Positions 47,056 through 52,802 of a stretch of 52,802 nucleotides of DNA are shown here, piece by piece. A model generated the notes under the pieces. It worked only from the letters and a program-made list of their open reading frames with translations, was not told the DNA's origin and searched no databases. The first letter of the stretch is position 1. Each line of letters begins with the position of its first letter. The position numbers and the translations under genes were made by a program. This DNA comes from an uncultured Flaviramulus sp. (GTDB taxonomy: Bacteria; Bacteroidota; Bacteroidia; Flavobacteriales; Flavobacteriaceae), in contig CANKVS010000028.1 of assembly GCA_947487155.1 (NCBI GenBank), positions 1 through 52,802 on the forward strand. Reading direction: 5' to 3'.

Positions 47056-49575
47056 ATGCAAAGACAATCCTTTTTATCATTATTGATTGTAATAACTTTA
47101 TTTTTTATTGGGTGTAAAACTTCAGAAGAAAATACTTTAAATGAAAATCAATCTCAATTAATTCCAATTCCTTTTAATGAGGTAAGTTTAGAAGATAATT
47201 TTTGGAAACCCAGATTAAAAACACAAGCAGAAACATTAGTACCCTTTGCTTTAGATAAAACAATTAAAGCGCAAAGAGCTTTAGAACAGGCAGGAAATTT
47301 TTTAGCTGGTATTGAAGATGATTTACCTAAGGCTCATAGATACCAATCTTCAGACTTATACAAAGTAATGGAGGGGGCAGCATTAATTTTAATGGAAAAC
47401 CCTGACTCCAAACTCGAAAATCGTATGGATGGTATTATAGATATTATTGCTGCTGCCCAAAAAGAAGACGGTTATTTGTACGTAGCACATATAACAGGTG
47501 CTTCTAAAAACCATGACCATTGGGGAGGTGGAGGTATGGGAGATAAACCTTATTCTTTTGTGTTTCACAGCCATGAGCTATATAATATGGGGCACATGTA
47601 CGAGGGTGCTATTGCTTATTATCAAGCTACAGGAAAAGATAAGTGGTTAAAAGTAGCCGAAAAAAATGCACAACATATTAATAAAGTATTCTTTGAAGGG
47701 GATCCTAACTATAATGATGGTAAACCAGTTAACCAAGCACCAGGACATCAGGAACTAGAATTAGCACTTACTAAACTACATAGATTAACAGGTAAGGCAC
47801 TTTATTTAGATATGGCTAAAAAGTTTTTAGACATAAGAGGAAAAACATTTGTGCCTGATGGCAAAGGTGTATTGTCAGCTTCCTATGCTCAACAGCACAA
47901 ACCAGTAGCAGAACAACGAAAAGCAGTAGGACATGCAGTTAGAGCCACATACCTCTATTCAGGAATGTCAGATGTAGGTGCTTTAACGGGTAGTGATGAT
48001 TATAATGAGGCTTTAGAAAGTATATGGCATGATTTAGTTGATACCAAAATGAGTATTACTGGAGGTCTGGGGGCAGTACATGGTATTGAAGGTTTTGGCC
48101 CTGAATATGTATTACCCAATAAAGAAGCATATAACGAAACCTGTGCAGCAGTAGGTAGCGTATTTTTTAATTACCGCATGTTCTTACTTCATAAAGATGC
48201 GCGCTTTATGGATGTAGCAGAAATTTCATTATTCAATAATTCGTTAGCAGGTGTAAATATGGAAGGCAATAAGTTTTTCTATGTAAATCCACTTGAAGCA
48301 GATGGAATAACACCTTTTAACCATGGTAAAGCAGGACGCTCACCTTGGTTTGGTACGGCATGTTGTCCATCAAACATTGCGCGGTTGATTCCTCAAGTTT
48401 CGGGTATGATGTACTCACATACAGACGAGGAAATATATACTACTTTCTATGCCAGTAATTCAACTACTATTCCACTAAAAAAAGGAGATGTTTACATAAC
48501 TCAGAAATCTAATTATCCATTTGATGAAAATATTAGCCTAACGGTTTCAGTCAAAAAAGAACAAGAATTTGTGCTTAAGTTAAGAATACCAACTTGGGCA
48601 AGGGAACAATTTGTTCCAGGGAAATTATACAGTTATATTGGAAACGTAGATAAGAAATGGAATGTAAAAGTAAATGGTGAAACAATAACAACCGTTTTAG
48701 AAAAAGGATTTGCTAATATTAAAAGAACTTGGAAGTCGGGAGATAAAGTTGAACTTTTATTACCAATGCCTGTTCGATACAATAAATCAATAGACCTCGT
48801 AGAAGCCAATAGAGGAAGAATAGCAATTACTAAAGGCCCACTTTTATACTGTGCCGAAGGAAACGATAACGGAGGAGCAGTTCAACGTTTTTTCTTGAAA
48901 AATATAGTTAGTTCTTCTAAAATGCAGACAGAAATAATTTCTGAGGGTGTTTTAAAAAATGTTGTGAGTGTGTCAATTCCTGGGGAGTCCAAGAGTATTA
49001 ATGGAATTAAAAATGAAAACATAACACTTATTCCATATTATGCATGGAATAATAGAGGTAATGCGTCTATGAATGTATGGTTTCCAACAAAATCTGAAAT
49101 GATTCAGTTTACTGATGGTAATGAGCTAAAAGGCGGAAAGTATAAAGGCGTAAAAGCATCTTCGATTGCTCAACATGGAAACCTTGGCGCAATAGCTGAT
49201 GGACGCAGACCAATAAGTTCTAACGATACAACTATTCCTGTATGGATAAGTGATAATGTGGAGAATAATCAATGGATAGAAATTGGTCTGGATTCAGGTA
49301 AATCAATTAGAAGCATAAATATATATTGGTACGATAACAATAAATCTGTGAAAGTCCCTTTAAGTTGGTCTGTGGAATATTTAAAAAATGGTAAATGGGA
49401 AAAGTTCAAAGTATATGTAACAGATTCTTATGCCACACAAAAAGACCAGTACAATGTACTGCACCCTGCAGAAGAGTTAAAATGTGAAGTCATTAGGATA
49501 CATATGAAATCTGTTGATAATATATCTGTTGGTATTTTGGATGTAGATATTGAATATGAAAATATACAATCATAA
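47056..49575 (+). CDS. GH127-family glycosidase lipoprotein with C-terminal sandwich domain
   Basis: This encodes an 839-residue lipoprotein (lipobox Cys20, FFIGCKT). It is a canonical GH127 like the 38530 gene (VSLEDNFWKPRLKTQAETLVP, EGAALILMENPD, AAQKEDGYLYVA, HELYNMGHMYEGA). The metal/cysteine centre is intact: Glu361 and Cys363 in YNETCAAVG, and Cys436-Cys437 in GTACCPSN. After the GH127 beta domains (to about residue 680) there is an extra ~145-residue region with WIEIGLDSGKSIRSINIYWYDN and IRIHMKSVDN. It looks like an F5/8 type C or similar carbohydrate-binding sandwich, giving it about 170 residues more than its paralogue. A second beta-L-arabinofuranosidase-type activity is inferred. 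Confidence 0.88.
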   Translation: MQRQSFLSLLIVITLFFIGCKTSEENTLNENQSQLIPIPFNEVSLEDNFWKPRLKTQAETLVPFALDKTIKAQRALEQAGNFLAGIEDDLPKAHRYQSSDLYKVMEGAALILMENPDSKLENRMDGIIDIIAAAQKEDGYLYVAHITGASKNHDHWGGGGMGDKPYSFVFHSHELYNMGHMYEGAIAYYQATGKDKWLKVAEKNAQHINKVFFEGDPNYNDGKPVNQAPGHQELELALTKLHRLTGKALYLDMAKKFLDIRGKTFVPDGKGVLSASYAQQHKPVAEQRKAVGHAVRATYLYSGMSDVGALTGSDDYNEALESIWHDLVDTKMSITGGLGAVHGIEGFGPEYVLPNKEAYNETCAAVGSVFFNYRMFLLHKDARFMDVAEISLFNNSLAGVNMEGNKFFYVNPLEADGITPFNHGKAGRSPWFGTACCPSNIARLIPQVSGMMYSHTDEEIYTTFYASNSTTIPLKKGDVYITQKSNYPFDENISLTVSVKKEQEFVLKLRIPTWAREQFVPGKLYSYIGNVDKKWNVKVNGETITTVLEKGFANIKRTWKSGDKVELLLPMPVRYNKSIDLVEANRGRIAITKGPLLYCAEGNDNGGAVQRFFLKNIVSSSKMQTEIISEGVLKNVVSVSIPGESKSINGIKNENITLIPYYAWNNRGNASMNVWFPTKSEMIQFTDGNELKGGKYKGVKASSIAQHGNLGAIADGRRPISSNDTTIPVWISDNVENNQWIEIGLDSGKSIRSINIYWYDNNKSVKVPLSWSVEYLKNGKWEKFKVYVTDSYATQKDQYNVLHPAEELKCEVIRIHMKSVDNISVGILDVDIEYENIQS

Positions 49576-49613
49576 ATTAATTTATTAAAGTTTAACAGTT
49601 ATAACAATTAAAA

Positions 49614-51851
49614 ATGGAAACAGTAAGAAGTATATCACCTTATCAATTAAAAGTCATTAAGCTATTGGTAATAGTTTTCACCTTGTCTTTAAGTTCATGT
49701 AAGGACACTAAAAAAGAGAGTGAATCTATAATGGCTACAGTAGTTAAGTCTCCCAATGTTTCACTTAGAAACACTCATTACGTAAGCAACCGAGCACCTC
49801 TACAACCAAGTGCTTTAATAAAACTTCCAGTTACGGCTATTAAACCTGATGGTTGGTTAAAAGAATATTTACACCGCCAACGAAAGGGGCTTACAGGTAA
49901 TTTAGTAAACATTAGTGCATGGCTTCAAAAAGAAGATAATGCTTGGTTAGCCAAAGATGGAAAAGGAAAATGGGGGTGGGAAGAAGTACCATATTGGTTA
50001 AAAGGCTATGCAAATATTGGCTATATTTTAGAAGATAAGGAAATGATAGATGAAGCTAAAATATGGATAGAAGGTGCGCTAAATAGTCAAATGCCTAATG
50101 GGTATTTTGGGCCCGATTTTGCTTGGGAAAGTTATGTTTCTGAAGAAGAAAGAACCGAAGCTAATTTGCTCAAGGAAACTCAAGTAAGAGATTATTGGTC
50201 TAATATGATTATGTTATATTGTTTGCAGTCATATTATGAGTACTCAAACGACGAAAGAGTTATAACGCTTATGACTAACTATTTTAAATATCAATTAAAT
50301 GTTCCTGATGAACTATTTCTTTCTGAAACTAAGTACTGGCAAAGAATCCGTGGAGGCGATAATTTGCACAGTGTACTCTGGTTGTATAACAGAACTGGCG
50401 AAGCATGGCTTTTAGAATTAGCAGAAAAAGTTCATAGCAATACAGCACCATGGTCTAGTCGTGGACATTCATTGGATGCCATTGGAAATCATAAAGATAT
50501 TCGTAAAGGCATGGAGTGGCCAAATTGGTATGGCGATTTAATAGATTGGCATAATGTAAATGTAGCACAAGCATTTCGTGAGCCTGCACAATATTATCTT
50601 GTTAGTGGTAAACCCGAAGACCTTCAAGCGTCTTATGATAACCATAATATTATAAGAAAACATTTTGGACAAGTACCAGGAGGTATGTTTGGTTCCGATG
50701 AAAATTCCCGCCCTGGATATGATGATCCAAGACAAGGTGTTGAGACCTGTGGTATGGTAGAACAAATGAATTCGGATGAACATATGCTTCGAATAACTGG
50801 TGATATCTTTTGGGCAGACCATGCAGAAGAAGTTGCGTTTAATACATATCCAGCTGCCGTAGCTCCTGATTTTAAAAGCTTAAGATATATTACAAGCCCT
50901 AATATGGTGCTTAATGATAGTGAAAACCATTATCCTGGGATTGACAACAAGGGACCTTTTTTAATGTTTAATCCATTTAGTTCTAGATGTTGTCAACATA
51001 ACCATTCTCAAGGTTGGCCTTATTTTAATGAAAACCTTTGGATGGCTACTCCAGATAACGGTTTGGCAGCAGTTATTTACGCAGCTAATACGGTAAAGGC
51101 AAAAGTAGGTAATGGCTCTGAAGTGATTATAAAGATGACATCTAATTATCCTTTTGAAGAAGCGCTTAATTTTGAATTAGAACTTCAAGAAGAAACAGCT
51201 TTTCCATTGTATTTTAGAATACCAGGGTGGGCAGAAAATGCATTAATAATGCTAAACGGAGAAAAAGTAAACATAAAACCTGAAGCAGGTAAGTTTGTGA
51301 AAATGGATCGAATTTGGAAAAGTAGTGATAAAATAGTATTGCAATTACCAAAAAAGATTAAAGTTAAAACTTGGGAAAATAACCATAATAGTGTGAGTGT
51401 AGATTATGGTCCACTAACATTTTCATTAAAAATAGGAGAAGATTATATTAGAAAAGCAAGCGACAAAACTGCGATATTTGATTCCAAATGGCAAAAAGGT
51501 GTAAATACTGACGATTGGCCTTCTTTTGAAATCAATCCCACAACAGCATGGAACTACGGATTAGTACTTGGCAAAGACCCATCAGCCGCTTTTGAGATAG
51601 AAACAAAACCTTGGCCAAAAGATAATTTTCCGTTTATTACCGAATCAGCACCAATTGTATTAAAGGTTAAAGCTAAAAAGATTCCTAATTGGAAAATCGA
51701 TAAAAACGGTTTAGCAGGAGAGCTAAAAGATAGCCCTGTAAAATCAAGTGAAGCCATAGAAACAGTAGAGCTTATACCAATGGGAGCAGCACGTTTAAGA
51801 ATAAGTGCTTTTCCTGTAATTGAAGAAGGAAAAGATGCTACGGAATGGTAG
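49614..51851 (+). CDS. Divergent GH127-like glycosidase lipoprotein, second copy
   Basis: A 745-residue lipoprotein (lipobox Cys29, SLSSC) related to the 40589 gene (IKPDGWLKEYLHRQRKGLTG, EEVPYWLKGYANIGYILED, MPNGYFGP). The cysteine-centre pattern recurs as Glu377 and Cys379 in GVETCGMVE, and Cys459-Cys460 in SSRCCQHN. Here the residue after CC is Gln, whereas canonical members have Pro. The C-terminal beta domains contain LYFRIPGWAENALIMLNG and VDYGPLTFSLKIG. It follows the long GH127 gene by 38 bases, repeating the order seen at 38530-42742. Probably active; its sugar is unknown. It is the last enzyme before the right-hand regulatory element. Confidence 0.8.
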   Translation: METVRSISPYQLKVIKLLVIVFTLSLSSCKDTKKESESIMATVVKSPNVSLRNTHYVSNRAPLQPSALIKLPVTAIKPDGWLKEYLHRQRKGLTGNLVNISAWLQKEDNAWLAKDGKGKWGWEEVPYWLKGYANIGYILEDKEMIDEAKIWIEGALNSQMPNGYFGPDFAWESYVSEEERTEANLLKETQVRDYWSNMIMLYCLQSYYEYSNDERVITLMTNYFKYQLNVPDELFLSETKYWQRIRGGDNLHSVLWLYNRTGEAWLLELAEKVHSNTAPWSSRGHSLDAIGNHKDIRKGMEWPNWYGDLIDWHNVNVAQAFREPAQYYLVSGKPEDLQASYDNHNIIRKHFGQVPGGMFGSDENSRPGYDDPRQGVETCGMVEQMNSDEHMLRITGDIFWADHAEEVAFNTYPAAVAPDFKSLRYITSPNMVLNDSENHYPGIDNKGPFLMFNPFSSRCCQHNHSQGWPYFNENLWMATPDNGLAAVIYAANTVKAKVGNGSEVIIKMTSNYPFEEALNFELELQEETAFPLYFRIPGWAENALIMLNGEKVNIKPEAGKFVKMDRIWKSSDKIVLQLPKKIKVKTWENNHNSVSVDYGPLTFSLKIGEDYIRKASDKTAIFDSKWQKGVNTDDWPSFEINPTTAWNYGLVLGKDPSAAFEIETKPWPKDNFPFITESAPIVLKVKAKKIPNWKIDKNGLAGELKDSPVKSSEAIETVELIPMGAARLRISAFPVIEEGKDATEW

Positions 51852-52250
51852 TATAACAAAATAAGGAATTCTAAAAAAAATGTAAGACATATTGATTATT
51901 TCAATAATTATAGCCATGTGACTTAGTTTTTTGGAACTCCTAAAGGCTTCTAAGTTATTTCAGAATACGCAAATTCGAATTTAAACTCTTTTTAGGTTTT
52001 TTGTTTTTGGTTGCTTTTATATCTCAATCAATATATGATACCTAAATGATTGTATAAAGTTTAATGTAAACGCTAAAACTGGTATTAAACTAAATGTGTC
52101 ATATGTATACATTTTGGTTCAAAAACTGGATTTTAAGCTGAATTCACGATGTTTTGACCTATTAGTTTGGAATAATGATATAAAAAGTTTGAATATCCGT
52201 AATTTGCCATAATTATAAAAAAGATGTAAATTGTAAAGAAAATAAAAGGT
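51852..52250. other. 399-bp spacer with the second operator-like element
   Basis: No coding frame is supported. The notable content is the 94-bp element at 52092-52185 (listed separately). The stretch from 51870 to 52080 shows no strong hairpin, and I could not identify the left terminal inverted repeat of the transposon that follows. Confidence 0.45.
52092..52185 (+). promoter_or_regulatory. Candidate HTCS operator/promoter (copy 2)
   Basis: This aligns without gaps to 15205-15298, with 12 differences over 94 bases. The half-sites appear as TGTCATA (52097) and GTTCAAA (52117), again 20 bases apart. The block GTTTTGACCTATTAGTTTG is identical in both copies. It lies at the right end of the PUL on the same strand as the genes and ends 65 bases before the transposase start. 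It probably served a further PUL transcription unit beyond the window. Confidence 0.55.
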
Positions 52251-52802
52251 ATGAATTTATTTAGTTTTACTGCAAATTTTGATAGTGAAGCGGCTTGTCG
52301 ATTACATTTTAAAGAACAGCGAGACAAAGTAGGTGTTGTATGTAAATGTGGACATAAAGAACATTATTGGATAAAAAGCCGATGGAGTTATGAATGTAAA
52401 AGTTGTAGAAGCAGAATCTCACTAAGAAGTGGTACCATCATGCAAAACTCGAATTTATCTTTTATGATTTGGTACAAAACGATGTTCTTGTTAAGCGCGA
52501 CAAAGAAAGGTTTTTCATCAAAAGAAATCCAACGTCAATTAGGGCTTAAGCGCTACGAGCCTGTTTGGGCTATGGTTCACAAGCTACGTAAAGCTATGGG
52601 TAATAGAGATGCGATGTATACTTTAGAAGGTATGATAGAAATGGATGAAGGGTACTTTACAGTAGAATCTTCAGAAATAGAACAAGATAAAGGTATTAGG
52701 GGGCGTGGTGCAGCAGGAAAACAAGATGTGGCTATTATGGCAGAAAGTACTGCTTTAGAAAATGAAAAGGGAGATATACAACGCCAATGTCGCTATTTTA
52801 AA
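52251..52802 (+). mobile_element. IS1595/ISXO2-type transposase, truncated by window edge
   Basis: The first 184 codons of a transposase run off the end of the window with no stop. The N-terminus has a zinc ribbon (Cys31, Cys33, Cys49, Cys52; CKCG and CKSC), the mark of the IS1595 family. A helical DNA-binding segment follows (KEIQRQLGLKRYEPVWAMVHKL). The first acidic residue of the DDE-type catalytic set is probably Asp132 in IEMDEGYF. The start at 52251 follows an A-rich leader. No terminal inverted repeat was recognised to the left. The element probably interrupts or borders the PUL at the operator copy. Confidence 0.8.

Noticed and set aside
51554..51859. 101-codon open frame on the minus strand at the end of the last enzyme gene
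   Set aside because: It is fully antisense to the conserved C-terminal beta domain of the enzyme and has no plausible leader or domain.
52133..52327. 64-codon minus-strand frame at the transposase start
   Set aside because: It runs antisense through the zinc-ribbon coding part and the operator-like element, and its product is low-complexity and Ile/Phe-rich.

Overview
The window looks like chromosome of a marine-type Flavobacteriaceae bacterium (Bacteroidota). The reasons are the low GC content, a PorT-type type IX secretion gene beside ubiE, a lipoprotein TamL, SusC/SusD and hybrid two-component regulation, many surface lipoproteins with a short lipobox cysteine, and TAnnTTTG-type -7 boxes. 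No rRNA, tRNA or CRISPR array was seen. Genus cannot be fixed from the sequence alone.

Layout. Positions 1-11,200 are mostly core genome: class II fructose-bisphosphate aldolase (minus), TamL (minus) divergent from a TrmH/SpoU-type RNA methyltransferase (plus), an accessory 253-aa gene of unknown function set in a cassette-like unit with a hairpin and flanking inverted repeats, a porT-ubiE pair (minus), trkA-trkH potassium uptake (plus) and a 53-codon membrane protein with a TTG start. From 11,203 to the right edge lies one very large polysaccharide/glycan utilisation locus (PUL).

The PUL starts with a divergently transcribed hybrid two-component regulator (HTCS, 11,203-15,162), then SusC/SusD (15,536-20,195), closed by a strong hairpin terminator. 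A second promoter-like site starts a tight operon (20,423-32,936) of three paralogous ~1,120-aa FG-GAP/VCBS plus ASPIC/UnbV lipoproteins, an unknown lipoprotein, a vanadium-haloperoxidase/PAP2-type lipoprotein and a DoxX-like membrane protein. After a 425-bp spacer with palindromic repeats comes a second uptake module (33,362-38,481): a lipoprotein made almost only of a TonB plug domain, a TonB-dependent receptor and two tandem DUF4249 lipoproteins. The catabolic block (38,530-51,851) has two canonical GH127 enzymes and two divergent GH127-like enzymes in alternating pairs, with a GH2 enzyme and a spermidine-synthase-like membrane protein between the pairs. The right edge carries a truncated IS1595/ISXO2-type transposase.

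How it may work together: the HTCS would sense an oligosaccharide in the periplasm and activate the locus; SusCD and the TBDR/DUF4249 module would import ligands; the GH127-type enzymes and GH2 would remove terminal sugars, most plausibly L-arabinofuranose plus a GH2-type hexose, galactose or uronic acid. The substrate is inference. The most informative non-coding signal is a 94-bp element upstream of susC that recurs without gaps (82 of 94 positions identical by my count) 36.9 kb away at the far end of the PUL, just before the transposase. It probably marks a second HTCS-controlled promoter. The UnbV-haloperoxidase-DoxX operon is the best candidate for an undescribed system.
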